64,000 nucleotides of DNA from Copromyces sp. CBS 386.78 (GCA_030685235.1 MU839154.1:1-64000); one strand, 5' to 3'; counted from the stretch's first letter, positions 38,101 through 48,399 are shown. The notes: generated by a model from the sequence alone, not told the origin. Translations and numbers: made by a program.

Positions 38101-39030
38101 AAAGTTGGGTATCTCCCGCCTAACGTCGACCATGTGTGCCCACTCCCGACCAGCTTTTCTAGCGCTGGACGCCGCCAGCGTGCCGCGAGGTTCGAGGGCA
38201 GGAAATTCGACAGGCAATATGGCATCGATATCTTCCAGGTCGTCTTCGTTGTCTTCACTCTCTTCACTCTTGACACCGTTGACCTCGTCCTTCTCGCCTT
38301 CGCCGTCGGGAGCGTCCTCGGGCTCTTGACCAAGAACATCTTCTACTTCCTTGGCCTGTTTCTCGCTTTCGGCGTCTGCGGTCTTCTTTCTCCTGCTCAT
38401 ATCGATCCCGCGCGACAATCCTGGTGCGACTTCAAGAAGACCACCCTCAGCGAGAGTGATGACCCTCTCCAGCTTCTTCTTGCTCTCTCCCTCGTCCGCT
38501 GCGGCGTTGCTTCTTAGTTGATCCTCCAACTCTGCAGCGGATTCGATACCCTCCAGACCACCAGGGGCGAAGGGAAAGAATCCAGCGCCACCGCGCACAA
38601 ATTCGGACTTGCTGGCTGGCTTTCGCATCATGGATGTACTCGTCTTAGCAGTAGCGTGAGAGGCTGGCACGGTGACGTTGCGATATCCGGTAACGCGGCC
38701 CTCGAGCCCATGACGCTGGAAGCGAGTGACGGTACGGGTTTGTGTGGGAGCGATACGGAAGAGAAGGGAGTGGTCGACAGGCGTGTCCCAGCGTTGCTGG
38801 AGGCGGTTCAGCCATTCTGTCGAGAAAGTCGTGGACGGCGTCAGGTATTTCTTCTCAAGCTCGGCACGATGCGCTTCAGGGTCGGTAGCTTCGCCATTTC
38901 GCGACTCGTTCGGAGGGATGCGGTCGAAAAGGATGCCGTCGATGGGGTCGAAGGAGGGAGTGCCATCGCCATTCTCGGCATCGTCGTCGAAATGCAGCTT
39001 CGCCATGGCTTCGCTGAGGTCGGACGCCAT
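35146..39030 (-). CDS. ski2: Ski2, DExH RNA helicase of the cytoplasmic SKI complex
   Basis: A single uninterrupted ORF of 1294 residues, normal for Ski2. Ski2 with Ski3 and Ski8 feeds mRNA into the cytoplasmic exosome. Visible in order are an N-terminal extension with GGLEGIE, an acidic linker (about 225-270), a Q-motif region (FELDTFQKEAVYHLE), Walker A AHTSAGKT (about 345), DEVH box FVIFDEVHYVND (about 435), SAT motif LILLSATVPN, an Arg/Gly-rich insert with RGRGG repeats (about 555-600), the second RecA domain with GLNLPTRTVVFSG and QMAGRAGRRGLD, the arch region, and a C-terminal DSHCT-type helical domain ending VASLYM. It is distinguished from Mtr4 by the N-terminal Ski3-binding region. 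Start: first ATG of the frame. Confidence 0.95.
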   Translation of the reverse strand: MASDLSEAMAKLHFDDDAENGDGTPSFDPIDGILFDRIPPNESRNGEATDPEAHRAELEKKYLTPSTTFSTEWLNRLQQRWDTPVDHSLLFRIAPTQTRTVTRFQRHGLEGRVTGYRNVTVPASHATAKTSTSMMRKPASKSEFVRGGAGFFPFAPGGLEGIESAAELEDQLRSNAAADEGESKKKLERVITLAEGGLLEVAPGLSRGIDMSRRKKTADAESEKQAKEVEDVLGQEPEDAPDGEGEKDEVNGVKSEESEDNEDDLEDIDAILPVEFPALEPRGTLAASSARKAGREWAHMVDVRREIPNFRELVPDMAREWPFELDTFQKEAVYHLENGDSVFVAAHTSAGKTVVAEYAIALAAKHMTKAIYTSPIKALSNQKFRDFRQTFDEVGILTGDVQINPEASCLIMTTEILRSMLYRGADLIRDVEFVIFDEVHYVNDYERGVVWEEVIIMLPEHVTLILLSATVPNTYEFASWVGRTKQKDIYVISTPKRPVPLEHYLWAGKKIHKIVDAEKKFLETGWKEANLSIQGKDKPPKAIEAPTGPARGGANQRGRGGAQRGANQQRGGARGGGQQRGRGGPPRASHAPGHMGRTGRQGGFTSAAQDKNLWVHLVQFLKKENLLPACIFVFSKKRCEENADALSNQDFCTAQEKSHIHMIIERSIARLKPEDRVLPQIIRLRELLSRGIAVHHGGLLPIVKEMVEILFAETLVKVLFATETFAMGLNLPTRTVVFSGYRKHDGHQFRNLLPGEYTQMAGRAGRRGLDTVGCVIIVPPGGDDAPPVTDLRQMMLGEPSKLRSQFRLTYNMILNLLRVEALKIEEMIKRSFSEHATQQLLPEHEKAVKLSEADLAKVKRDSCPICDIHMDECHQAGADFKVATEELYRALLAIPVGRKLFTLGRLIVYMKEGVRTPGILLAEGPSKAGTAANPTLHVLEIKTGRELRNDTDLLPFTPTLAKWYTPLPAHKKNIYIKTTHIPLSDVVCLTKHITKNVVPEIFNGGDAYTKAKEMLHQICKSWTAPIWDEMDLSRIKSLSIHEIITRRREAEIKCTKSPAVECDSFLKHYAMCHDQWLIKTKIDELRQSLSNQNLQLLPDYEQRIQVLKDLSFIDDASRIQLKGKVACEIHSGDELVLTELILENVLADYEPAEIAALLSAFVFQEKTDMVPNLTSNLERGQKTIIELSEKVNAVQTLHQVILSSDEGSDFASKPRFGLMEVVYEWARGMSFKNITNLTDVLEGTIVRTISRLDETCREVKNAARIIGDPELYQKMATTQELIKRDITAVASLYM

Positions 39031-39555
39031 GTTGGGCGATACGCGTGTGCCAGATGTGAGTGCTCGGATATCGGTGAAAAAGGTAAAAGCCGAAGGTCTG
39101 GGGGCACTAATGATATGGCACCTTATGTGCCGTTTGTATTCTGAATGACACCTGTCACTTGGATGTTGTGTTTAAGTGGAGGATAAACAGAAGAATGGAT
39201 GATGACGGGATGCTATGGATGCTCTGTCGCTAACTCGCCCCACCAAAACCGTGTTGTGGGGTAAAAACCAAGCTACGCTGACACCAAACCTGAACCTGCC
39301 CTGTTCTGTTTTCAGAACCTCAGGGGCTGTGTTTACATTTGCTTTCGTGATGCGGGTTAGGGTTATATCAGTGTGCGGAACCATACCACTGTCGCAATAT
39401 TCGGGTCAGGACAATTGGCAAGGTAACAATGGAAGCCCTGGGGCATACAATCAGAGTACTACAGCGCCGTTATTGTCACCTCAATGAGTACGACGCCAAA
39501 ACCGATGCGGTGGTGCCTATCAGGCCTAAAAGGGCAGGGCTACTTTAGATTTGCA
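39031..39555. promoter_or_regulatory. Intergenic between csm3 and ski2
   Basis: A spacer of 525 bases, 3' to csm3 and 5' to ski2, both on the minus strand, so it contains the ski2 promoter. I recognise no individual site. Confidence 0.5.
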
Positions 39556-40834
39556 TCAAAACCCATCCATCTCGGCCATCGCAGCCTCGGCTTCCAAATC
39601 TTCATCCACGTTCTTGGGTTGAGCAGGCTGTGTGTTCGTAGTCTTGGTATACGCTTCAGCCTCAGCCATCAAGGCATCAAGATCATCCTCATCATCTGAT
39701 GCATTTTGGCCTCCTTCCTTCCCGCCGGTCTGTTCCTTACTGGTTGGCACTTTTTCTGTTGCCTTTATGGGAAGAGCTGCGTGCATCTCTGCTTCGGCCA
39801 TCAGGGCGTCTAGGTCGTCATCATCCTCTTCTGGTGGCGGGGCCGTGGCTGGCTTATCTTTTCCACCTCCAAATATGCTAGTGTTTCCAAAGACACTACC
39901 GTTGTTTGTAGTGGATGGTCGATATGACTCTGCCTCCGCCATCAATGCATCCAGATCATCATCATCTGGCACTTCGGTTGTTTGCGGACGCTTCGCGGTG
40001 GCCCCACCGCCAAATATGCTTCCAGAAACAGTCCCATTGTTTGTCGTTTTGTTCGCCCCAGGAGCAGCCCCAAACTCTGCTTCGGCCATCAATGCGTCCA
40101 TATCGTCATCATCGGGTACGTCTCCAGGCACTGCTGCCGGTTGATCTCGCCTCGGTGTCGCATTGTAAATGTCGTCGTCCCCGAACAGATCATCATCATC
40201 GGCTGTTGGCGTCTTCGACCTAGCCCCCGCTGCCTTCTCAAATATGGGCGCCATCCTGGTGGGTTGTATAGGAGCAGCAGACGACCGTTCTTCGCGGTCT
40301 CCGTCCTCCTCATCTTCAACTCCTGTTGACCTGGATTTTCCTTCGGCAATCCATTTCAGTCGTGCGTTTCGCAAGGTGGTTTTGTGTCCAGCCTTTTCAC
40401 ACATCGCAAGGGCGTCTACAAAAGTAGCTTTTGGGAAAAGGTCGTCGAGCCATTCTTGGTAGAAGGAGAGCAGTCGGGCGGCGTCCGAAAACTAAGATGG
40501 GATATGTTAGCAAAGGGGCCACCATAGGAGGTGTGACCTGGCTTACCTCATGGCCTTTCCCTTTGAACTTCAACTTGGGTGCCGTCTTTCGTAACTTTGG
40601 AATGCCTTTGTCGGATAGTAGTCTGGCATCATCCAACTTCACGCGAGGAACTCTGGCCTTTTTGGTGACATCAATCTCCTTGTCGATACCGAGGGTGTCT
40701 GGCTCTTTGCGCTTCTTGCTGTTTGCCTTGTTCTTGTCGGCCGCATCTGGGCTTGGGGAACGGAACGGGTCGTCATCATCCCAGCCGGCGAGAAAGTCGT
40801 TGACAAAAGCGCTAGTGTTGTTTTCTTCCGGCAT
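39556..40834 (-). CDS. csm3: Csm3/Swi3 (Tipin), replication fork protection complex
   Basis: Two exons, 40834-40547 and 40491-39556, give 407 residues. The 55-nt intron has a GTAAGC donor, a GCTAACA branch and a TAG acceptor. The Swi3 domain spans about residues 65-145, with [36 protein letters not shown] and [20 protein letters not shown]. Csm3 with Tof1 travels with the fork and stabilises stalled forks. The C-terminal half is acidic and carries four spaced copies of [15 protein letters not shown] repeats (one reads [11 protein letters not shown]), plus a weaker last copy at the end. The ATG at 40834 starts the conserved MPEENN...[16 protein letters not shown]-terminus. An upstream in-frame ATG at 40963 looks like leader. 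It is divergent from the NUXM gene. Confidence 0.93.
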
Positions 40835-41232
40835 AGTGTGTTTGTATATCCAATTGCGCTCAAAAATTGGACTGCGATGGTGATGCTGAAAAGTCTCTGC
40901 TCGTTGAATAAAGTGGTGGGGGAGAGTGAGACGCGTTTCGAAGTCCCACGTCGCGTCAAGCACTGCATGTGTAAGTGGTTGCGGCTTGGCACCACTTGGC
41001 GTGTGGCGTCCAAGCAGGGGACCTAAGCTTCTGTGGCTCAGCTTTTACGCTCCTCATCGAGCTTTGGGGAAGCTTGCCAGTTCTAGCCTCAGGCATCAAT
41101 ACGGTTTACGGTAACCCTCAGCTGTGGACATCCCGCCGAACGACTCCATCGACGACGACGGGACCTGAGTCGTGAGCTGCTCCATACGTTCGTGATACCC
41201 CATCGACGACGCAATCGTCGGCCGCCGTCACA
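40835..41232. promoter_or_regulatory. Divergent promoter csm3 / NUXM
   Basis: A region of 398 bases between the start codons of csm3 (minus) and the complex I gene (plus). It must hold both promoters. I see no convincing TATA box and assign no specific sites. Confidence 0.6.
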
Positions 41233-42160
41233 ATGTCCAGCACTTCATCTTCGACGTATACGATCAGCAAGACACTGAATACTAAGTATCCGGTGGGTTT
41301 CGCCAATTGCATCACCATTTTCTTGACATCGCGAGGCGCTTTGCATCGTCTTGATCACAGCAGAACCTCCCGAAACAACGTCCAGCTGGCTGACATCGCA
41401 TCCCTACCTTATCTAGCTTATCGACAATGACCCGTACGCTCCTCCTCCCTATGGACACGGTCCAACAATGTTTCCCACGACATCCTTCCCACCTCGAGAT
41501 GCACAATTCTGACCTGAACAACCACGGCACAGGCACTTCCGACGTGTAATCGGCTACGCCCGCCCGTCCGATTATGTTCACGGCACCGTCGCGGGCGCTG
41601 CTGGCCCGGGCCTTTTATATCTGATGGAGAAGTTGGCCCCATCAGGCGTCGGAAAGGGTGGCTTCCCCAAGGCGATGCGACTTGCGACCGCCGTGGGTTT
41701 CTTCGGCGGCTTCCTTTACTTCTACCAGCGGTCCATCCGTACGTTGTTATCGTTCCCCTCATGGTGCACATCGGCATCCGCAAGTTCATCAACATCCGCC
41801 TACGGGGTGGTTACAAGGATATCCCGGTGAATTGCGATTCTGTTCCTGCTCAATGCGCTAACATATATAACAGTCCGTTTCTATGGCATGAGCGAGAACG
41901 CCCGCGAGGTACAGATGGATATGCGTGAGATGGTCGACAAGGTCAAGGCTGGCCAGCCACTTTACGGTGTCAGCACCCTGCCTGTCGATGTACAAGGCAT
42001 GGCTGCGCGTCAGTCGAGATACTCGGCCCTTTTCTTCGCCGTCCTCCCTTGGTTCAACTTTGTGAACCACAACCAGCACGGTGTCGACACAGCCAAGTAC
42101 TACCAGCAGGCCGAGAGGGAGTTGGAGGCGGAGCGTTTGGGCAAGAGCAGCTCATCGTAA
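41233..42160 (+). CDS. nuxm: NADH:ubiquinone oxidoreductase (complex I) accessory subunit NUXM-type, about 21 kDa
   Basis: Four exons, 41233-41292, 41417-41433 (a 17-nt micro-exon), 41533-41738 and 41874-42160, give 189 residues. The N-terminus MSSTSSSTYTISKTLNTKYP joins LIDNDPHFRRVIGYARPSDY, then two hydrophobic segments (HGTVAGAAGPGLLYLMEKL and AMRLATAVGFFGGFLYFYQR) fit inner-membrane helices. The tail has RFYGMSENAREVQMDMREMV, ARQSRYSALFFAVLPWFNFVN and an acidic helical end. This matches the fungal-specific membrane-arm accessory subunit. Assignment rests on similarity remembered from the Neurospora subunit. The micro-exon was placed by frame and splice motifs. Confidence 0.85.
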
Positions 42161-43308
42161 AAGATGAGTGAATTGGAAGTTGAATGCGGAGGCCGGGAGT
42201 GGTAGTCCGCCAGAGGGTGAGAACAGAACCTCGTTAGGTGAGAGGGCTGACCGATCGGATGCCGGTGTACATATGCAGGTTTAAACAACTGGACCAACAG
42301 AACAGAACGCAAGTTAACGACAATCCCTTACTCTGACTTCTACACAATCTTCCAGGAGGTACGTTGACTGGATGGGCTGTGAGAGGACTTTACCAAGTGA
42401 GGAACTATGGAGAGGAGGGCGGGCTTTGTATTACCTTGATATCACGGCGGCCACTCGGATTTCCGGACCTGCCTGATGCGGCAGCCTCCCTAACCTATCG
42501 TTTGACAACCTCCCGATAAACTGAAGATTGGTTCTATGAACCATCTGCAATTCATGCATTTCTCTCAGCTCTTTTACTCTGTCTCGCCACACCACTCAAT
42601 AAATTCACTCCAGACTCGGACGACATAATCACTAGGAGTCGGTACGTCAAGCATGCTCCTATTCCCCTTGAGACGTGTCTATGTGAGTGTACCTAATCCA
42701 CGAGTCTTGAAGTGCTTCGTCGGAGTTTCTTTGTTATCTTTCTTGCAAGTGATTGACCGGAATATGTTGACCCAGGCTATGCAGTCTCAGCCGCACATGA
42801 ATAGCCGTCCCGGGTCGGCGCCAAGGTGTGTCTTGTATGTCAATGTCCCGGTCGATCATTTCGGCGAGACCCGCTCACCCTGTCCCGTCACTGTCACCCA
42901 AACAGTCCAGCCCGGCTTCCCAATACACTTGCTCCGAAAATGATGTCATTTGTCTTATCGCCAAACCCAACTTCTGCCTCAACACTGGCGATGATAGCGG
43001 CCTGCAAGATATCTGACTGATGTGAGTTACCGTTGATAACCGGGTAGGAGTCTGATAGTCTGTTTGAAACCCAACAATCGAATTTCAAATGACGTGGTTG
43101 GCATACTGGGTATGTTTTGACTCGTTTGTATTGAAAACCACAACCATCACATGTCTTAGTGATTGTCGTTCCCACCTTTCAACAGCTAGACTAGAAAGTG
43201 GTTTCAAAGTCCCTGCGTATGCACAAAACCAGCGAGTGCATATTCTAGATCGACGCAAGTACAAAACGCGCGGCATTGCCCGTACTTACCTAACATCAGT
43301 CCCTCACA
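42161..43308. other. Intergenic upstream of the ATP-grasp gene
   Basis: About 1.1 kb between two plus-strand genes. Short ORFs around 42,650-43,020 and 42,894-43,175 have no family features. Probably the promoter of the downstream gene. Confidence 0.5.
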
Positions 43309-45084
43309 ATGAGGATCATAAGTCGACACCTCGTCCATCATTCCCCAACCACAGTTTTCAAAAACCCTACATCCATCCTCTCCCCGCGAAGACTTTACAC
43401 AACAACTCCGAACCAAACCCCAACAACCACCACCCTCAAGATGGGTTCCACATCCATAAACCTCCCCACCATCCGTCTCGACACCACCCTAACCGACCTC
43501 TACAAGCTCGCCGACCCTTCCACCGCCCACCTCCGCCTCGGCCTCGTCCTCTGCGGCGTCAACTCCGCCATCGCCCTGACCCATTCCTTCCCTCGCAACA
43601 AGAAATATCTCTACCAGGATAGCCCCTTCAACAACATTCACCCCTCCGAGCTCAAAGCTGTTGCCGATGCCGCCTCCAACCCGCACAAAGGGACGTCGGA
43701 CCTCCAACGCACCATAGCCCTGAAATACCTCTCTCTGCTCCCGCAACGCGACGCCTTCATCGCCGGCGGTCCCCAAACGCCCACCATCTTTTTTAATGTC
43801 CAGCCGGGTTCCGCCGAGCAAGAAGCTCATGACGCCCACGAAGCTGAACAGACACTCGCCGTGCTTAGCCCCGAGCAGAGACCGAGGTTTGTATTTTGTT
43901 CTGGACCCGCTGAGATCCCCGTCAAAGAGCTGGGGATTGAGCGGTTGGCGGTGAAAATCATGCTTGACGATTTGGAAAAAGAAGGGTATCCGCTGGTGGT
44001 GGGCCTGGAGACGCAGTGGTTTTTGAACAGCAAGGCTGGGCTGGCGGAGTCGGGGCTGCCGACACCGAGGGCGGAGGTGGTTGATGTTGAGGGATATGTT
44101 CCGCCGGTAACACCTGAAAAATGCTGCGAGGTTTGTAAGGAGGAGGATCTGTCTGTAAAAGGGGGGATGAAGTATATCCCCACTGGGTGTACCGGGAAAA
44201 GGGGACGATGGGTGGACGAGCAGATGAGGAAGATCGTTGGAAAAGTGGAAGCCAAACAGGCGCCATTTGTGTTCAAGACTCAGCAGACGTTTGGCGGGGC
44301 GGGGACGTGGGTGGTTAGTGACGAAGCAAAAAAGAGGGATCTGGTGAAGGAGTTGACGGACGACGAGACGGGAGTGCTGAGGAAGCTGCTGTCGCAGGTG
44401 ACGGCCAAAAACACACAGATGAAGCCTGGGAGTGTGGTGCTGAGCGAGATGGTGCGTGATCCGCTAGGGGATTACGGGGTGACGTTTTTGGTGGGCAAAG
44501 GAGGGGAGGCGCACTTTTTGGCGGCGTCGGAGCAGATGATTAATGAGGATAATGCGTGGATTGGAAGTACCATCAACTATGCGCGCCAGGAAAGGCTGAA
44601 GGAGAAGTTTGAGGCGATCATGAGGCAGACGGCTGAGTGGGTGGGGAAGCATGGGTACATTGGGCCGGTGGGTATCGATATTTTGGAGACGAAGCATATT
44701 CCAAGGGGTGAACAACTACAGCGGAACGGGGTCTCGTCGGCGGATGGCCAGAAGACGGCGCATTACATTGTCGACTTGAACGTGAGAACGTCGGGCTCGC
44801 TGGCGCTGCCGTTACTCAAGGGGCATTTTACGAGTAGGGGCATGACTTGCGCGAGCAGTTTTTCTACTGCTGTAAAGGGATCGAGGAAGGAGTTCATGGA
44901 GACGTGGAGGGAGGAGTTTGAAAGCGGGCGGATGCTAATCATGGCATGGTATGAGGATAATACGAGCGATAGGGAGAAGGAGGTGAAGAGCATTGGCGAT
45001 GTGGTGGTGGGTGGGAAGGATGAGAAGGACTTGCAAGACTTGATGAAGAGGGTGAGGGAGAGAACTGAAGAGGTGACGTTCTGA
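43309..45084 (+). CDS. ATP-grasp domain protein, probably mitochondrial
   Basis: One uninterrupted ORF of 591 residues. The first 44 residues look like a mitochondrial presequence (Arg/Ser/Thr-rich, no acids, RRLYTTTP near residue 27), followed by a second in-frame ATG at 43441. Family features are the N-terminal LRLGLVLCGVNSAIALTHSFP block, a Cys cluster (CCEVCKEEDLS to YIPTGC, about 271-294) and the ATP-grasp core with FVFKTQQTFGGAGTW (about 320-334), VVLSEMV, GYIGPVGIDILE and HYIVDLNVRTSGSLAL, which supply nucleotide and metal ligands. It belongs to a fungal family annotated as solid-state-culture-expressed ATP-grasp proteins. The substrate is unknown. Either start is possible. The longer one is favoured by the presequence. 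Confidence 0.8.
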   Translation: MRIISRHLVHHSPTTVFKNPTSILSPRRLYTTTPNQTPTTTTLKMGSTSINLPTIRLDTTLTDLYKLADPSTAHLRLGLVLCGVNSAIALTHSFPRNKKYLYQDSPFNNIHPSELKAVADAASNPHKGTSDLQRTIALKYLSLLPQRDAFIAGGPQTPTIFFNVQPGSAEQEAHDAHEAEQTLAVLSPEQRPRFVFCSGPAEIPVKELGIERLAVKIMLDDLEKEGYPLVVGLETQWFLNSKAGLAESGLPTPRAEVVDVEGYVPPVTPEKCCEVCKEEDLSVKGGMKYIPTGCTGKRGRWVDEQMRKIVGKVEAKQAPFVFKTQQTFGGAGTWVVSDEAKKRDLVKELTDDETGVLRKLLSQVTAKNTQMKPGSVVLSEMVRDPLGDYGVTFLVGKGGEAHFLAASEQMINEDNAWIGSTINYARQERLKEKFEAIMRQTAEWVGKHGYIGPVGIDILETKHIPRGEQLQRNGVSSADGQKTAHYIVDLNVRTSGSLALPLLKGHFTSRGMTCASSFSTAVKGSRKEFMETWREEFESGRMLIMAWYEDNTSDREKEVKSIGDVVVGGKDEKDLQDLMKRVRERTEEVTF

Positions 45085-45758
45085 GTTTTTTTAGACTTAT
45101 TAGATGGTATGCGTTACATGGCTTGGTGTGCAAGACTCACAAGTTGAAACTGAGATCCCCTCTCGACTACCTACCTTGCCGCTTTTCAATTTATGGGTTA
45201 TTTCACAGCTGTGATCGTGTGTATCTAGTTTTGGTGGGTAAAAGTCCCATAGCCTTCCAAAAACCGGTGGTGGCTGATGGGACAGCCAGCCGCTTTTGTA
45301 CCACGATGCTCGGTTCAGCTTCCCCGCACAACTGGACCAACTCGCTTGATGTATTGATGCATGTCAGCCTTGACACATATCGGCAGATATCATGACCGGA
45401 TAGTGTAAAAAGCTGGGAGCTTGAGTAGGTGGTTAGTGTGGTTCGTCCGGCGGGAATGGATCAAAGTCAGGACCCAATCACAGTCTCGTCAGGCTTGTTT
45501 GAATATGTTGCTACTCCTCGAATAGCTTCGTGGCTGCCAACCACAAATGCATCCAGCGCGGTAACGACTTTTGAAGTCCGGTCATCCAACGTGCGGCACA
45601 AGAACTCCCTGCACAGCGTTGCTGGGTGGTTCTGCGGTCCTTTGTCCAACAAGACGCTGGGGTGACAGTAAGTGATGTACATCTAAACGCCAGATATCAG
45701 CGACATATGGCAAGGCGGCCGATACCAATACTTATACCCAAGAAGAATTTCAAATGGC
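45085..45758. other. Intergenic between the ATP-grasp gene and the 17.5-kb unit
   Basis: Normal composition, unassigned. Small overlapping ORFs show no family. It ends at the TTA target duplication (45759-45761). Confidence 0.5.
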
Positions 45759-45761
45759 TTA

Positions 45762-45791
45762 TGTTGTGTTCGGAATCCCAGTATACCAGTA
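45762..45791 (+). repeat. Left terminal inverted repeat of the 17.5-kb unit
   Basis: Thirty bases beginning TGTTGTGTTCGG directly after TTA. It differs from the right arm at one A/G position. Confidence 0.9.
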
Positions 45792-45901
45792 TCGTAGAGG
45801 TTGCATATATTGTTCATGGCCTGTAGCGAAATCGCTATATAATAATACAATAGTAACGCACCCTAACCTACCCCAAACCCCCTCCATAACGGTCTCATAT
45901 T

Positions 45902-46080
45902 CGTTAGTACTATTATATTAGTATACTAATCCAACGAATATATTATAATAAGCGTTATTAGTATACTAGTCCAACGAACGTATTATAATAAACGTTACGA
46001 GTATATTAGTCTAACGAACGTACTATAGTAAGCGTTATTAGCATATTAGAGTAGTAAGCGTATTATAGTAAGCGTTAATA
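45902..46080. repeat. Minisatellite, about 40-bp unit, four degenerate copies
   Basis: The units share CCAACGAACGTATTATAATA-like and AGTATACTAGT-like blocks, with transitions between copies. It is subterminal in the 17.5-kb unit. Confidence 0.7.
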
Positions 46081-46339
46081 ATATAGGTCTTATAATGCTT
46101 AGTATAGTATTAAGGCTGCATTTATATATATATTCGTCCTATCTTTTACTTCTATTCTTATAGGCTGGTTTTATATGCTTATAATTATTGCGAAGGCGTA
46201 AATTAATAGACGTTTATTTATTTTAGGTAGGGGGCTATATTAATTATATTATTTAAATTACTTTTTAACCGCAATATTAATATATAAAGGTAGTTAATCT
46301 ATATATAGAAGGCGGGCTAGACCTAAGGTATTCGATTAT

Positions 46340-47630
46340 AATTCTTTCTCTTATTACCTTTTCCATCTCTTCCTAAGACTATTTTCTATATACTAATAAT
46401 ATTATTACTACTTTTAATATTACCCTTAATACTATACCCCGCTTCGCTAATAGGAGCGGGAATAAGAAATCCCCCCTTTCTACCGATATTTCCAAGACTT
46501 TTAATAAAACTACCAATAAAACTACCACTAAAGTTATCGGCTCTTAGAAGGGCAAATCCACTAGTTCCTAGAAGGGTAAGGCTATTAATTCCTAGAAGGG
46601 TAAGTCCGTTAGCTCTTAGAAGGGTAAAGTTAATAGTTCTTAGAAGGGTAAAGTTAGCACTTTTAAATTACCGGTCCGTATTAAAAATATTTAAAGGATA
46701 TAGGCCTAATTTTAGCCTACCCCCCTTTCTAAATTTATTCGGTCTTAGGTAATTCGTATTAAGCCGAATTGTTATTAAAATAATATTTCGGACTTTAAAA
46801 ATTCTAACGATAACGAGCCTATTAAGGAGGGCAATAATAATGATAATATAATAGTAATTAATACTCCTATTTAAAATACTATTTAAAATATTATTAAAAA
46901 GCCGAACGATAATATTATTATTTTCGGCGATAATAATAACGATAACGATTACAATTATTACTATATTAATTATAAGCGTAAGAAGCGTAAATTCGATAAT
47001 ACGAAAATCCTTTATTTATTTAATAACGAAGGTAATAAAGATAATATAATTAATAACAAACTTATAACTGACTTTAATAATAATTCCAACCTTTTCGCCG
47101 ACGAACCTATTGCTGAACTTATTAATAAGCCTGTTCTAATTTAGAAGTAGGGACTAAAGAAGAATAAAAAGGATAATATAGTTAATAACAAACCTATAAT
47201 CGACTCTAATGATAACTTCGACCCTTTCGCCGACGAGCCCGCTACCGAACTTATTAATAAGCCCGTTCTAATTTAAAAGCGGGGATTGAAGAAGAGTGAA
47301 AAGAGTAAGAGGATTATATATACCCCGGAATTTAAAAGGATAGTCCTTGAATAAATATTGGATACGGTTAATATTAATTTATAGGTTAATAGTACTTTTA
47401 AATTTTCTATTTATATTAAAGCGGTCGAAATTATTAATAAGGAGTTTAATACTACCTTTAATACTATAAAATTAAAGACTATTATCGATACTTTAAAGAA
47501 GAAATATCGGATATTCTAACGTTTAAAAAATATATCCGGAATAGGAGAAAGGTTTACTAAAAATAGCTTAATATTCGACTTTACGGACAAAATTTAGGAA
47601 GGGCTAATTAAAATTAATATATATTTATAT
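46340..47630 (+). pseudogene. RIP-broken ORF, 5' part, interrupted by the nested gypsy element
   Basis: On the plus strand one frame stays coherent for over 1 kb, interrupted mainly by TAA/TAG where Gln or Trp codons would fit. It contains five copies of an eight-residue S-S-(stop)-K-G-K repeat (46,540-46,653), a Lys/Asn/Asp-rich region, a duplicated block of about 40 residues (FADEPI/A-ELINKPVLI; about 47,020-47,290), then a possible compact DNA-binding-type segment with TIIDTLKKKYRIF and SGIGERFTKNSLIFDF. The last part recalls Myb/SANT-like proteins of fungal transposons, but I cannot confirm it. Reading continues after the nested element at 55,142. Confidence 0.5.
46540..46653 (+). repeat. 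24-bp tandem repeat inside the broken ORF
   Basis: Five copies of TTCCTAGAAGGGTAAG-type units of 24 bp (eight codons), in frame with the surrounding degraded ORF. Confidence 0.75.
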
Positions 47631-47864
47631 TGTAAGGGGTGCAGCACAGTTGGCACAGGTGCTGGCCTAAACGATCGATAAAGTTCTACGAAGAAAGAAA
47701 GAAGGGAAGGGAGCCTATAGGGCAAGCGAGCTAGCCAACTATCCTTTTTAAAGGACGTACGGTACACGGGCTAAAGGGGTTTACCGGCACGGCAGGGTTG
47801 CTAGTACGGTAGTTCGCCTAGCGATTACCAAATATATCAACTACGGGTATTAGCCCTATAATAT
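47631..47864 (-). repeat. 3' LTR of the nested gypsy element
   Basis: Starts TGTAAGGGGTGCAGCAC on the plus strand. Its outer (left) part keeps CpA and TpG sites that are mutated in the other LTR, while its inner part is RIP-mutated. Confidence 0.9.
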
Positions 47865-47868
47865 TAGC

Positions 47869-47884
47869 CCCCCCCTTCTCCTCC
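47869..47884 (-). promoter_or_regulatory. Polypurine tract of the nested gypsy element
   Basis: Minus-strand GGAGGAGAAGGGGGGG, four bases inside the left LTR. In LTR elements this primes plus-strand DNA synthesis, and it fixes the element's orientation. Confidence 0.8.
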
Positions 47885-48056
47885 AATTAAATAACTAAAT
47901 ATATAAATATAACCCATTACGTATATCCTAAATATTAGACAATAAACCCCCTCTAATAGTATACGCCTATTTATCTCAACTATAAAATCTCTTTCCCTCT
48001 CTCCCTCCTTCTCTTCTTTCTTCCTCCAACTATTATTATATCGCGTTATAAATATT

Positions 48057-48073
48057 CCCCCCCCCCCCCCCCC
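48057..48073 (+). repeat. Run of 17 C
   Basis: An uninterrupted C17 tract inside the nested element. C runs without CpA cannot be altered by RIP, which may explain its survival. Confidence 0.85.
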
Positions 48074-48399
48074 ATCGCTCAACCTTCCAATACAATTATT
48101 ATAATTATTACCCCCTCCTATTATTTTTCCCCTTTATCTATTATTATACTTCTTCATTTATCGCCGCCTTTAATTACTATTACACTACTCGTTATTTTTG
48201 CCCCGCTTTTATATTATTTATTTACTAACCTCCTAATCTAATTTATTATAATTATTAAAATATTTAACTTTACCCCTACCCCTAATATAATATAAAACTT
48301 CTTAAAATTCTAATAATTTCGGCGTATATAATAATAATTATAACTATTTTTATTATTTCCTACTCCGCCTACCCCTTCGCCCGTACTCCACCGCCGTAC

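Noticed and set aside
37174..38517. 447-codon plus-strand ORF
   Set aside because: Entirely antisense to the helicase domain of ski2. No family features of its own.
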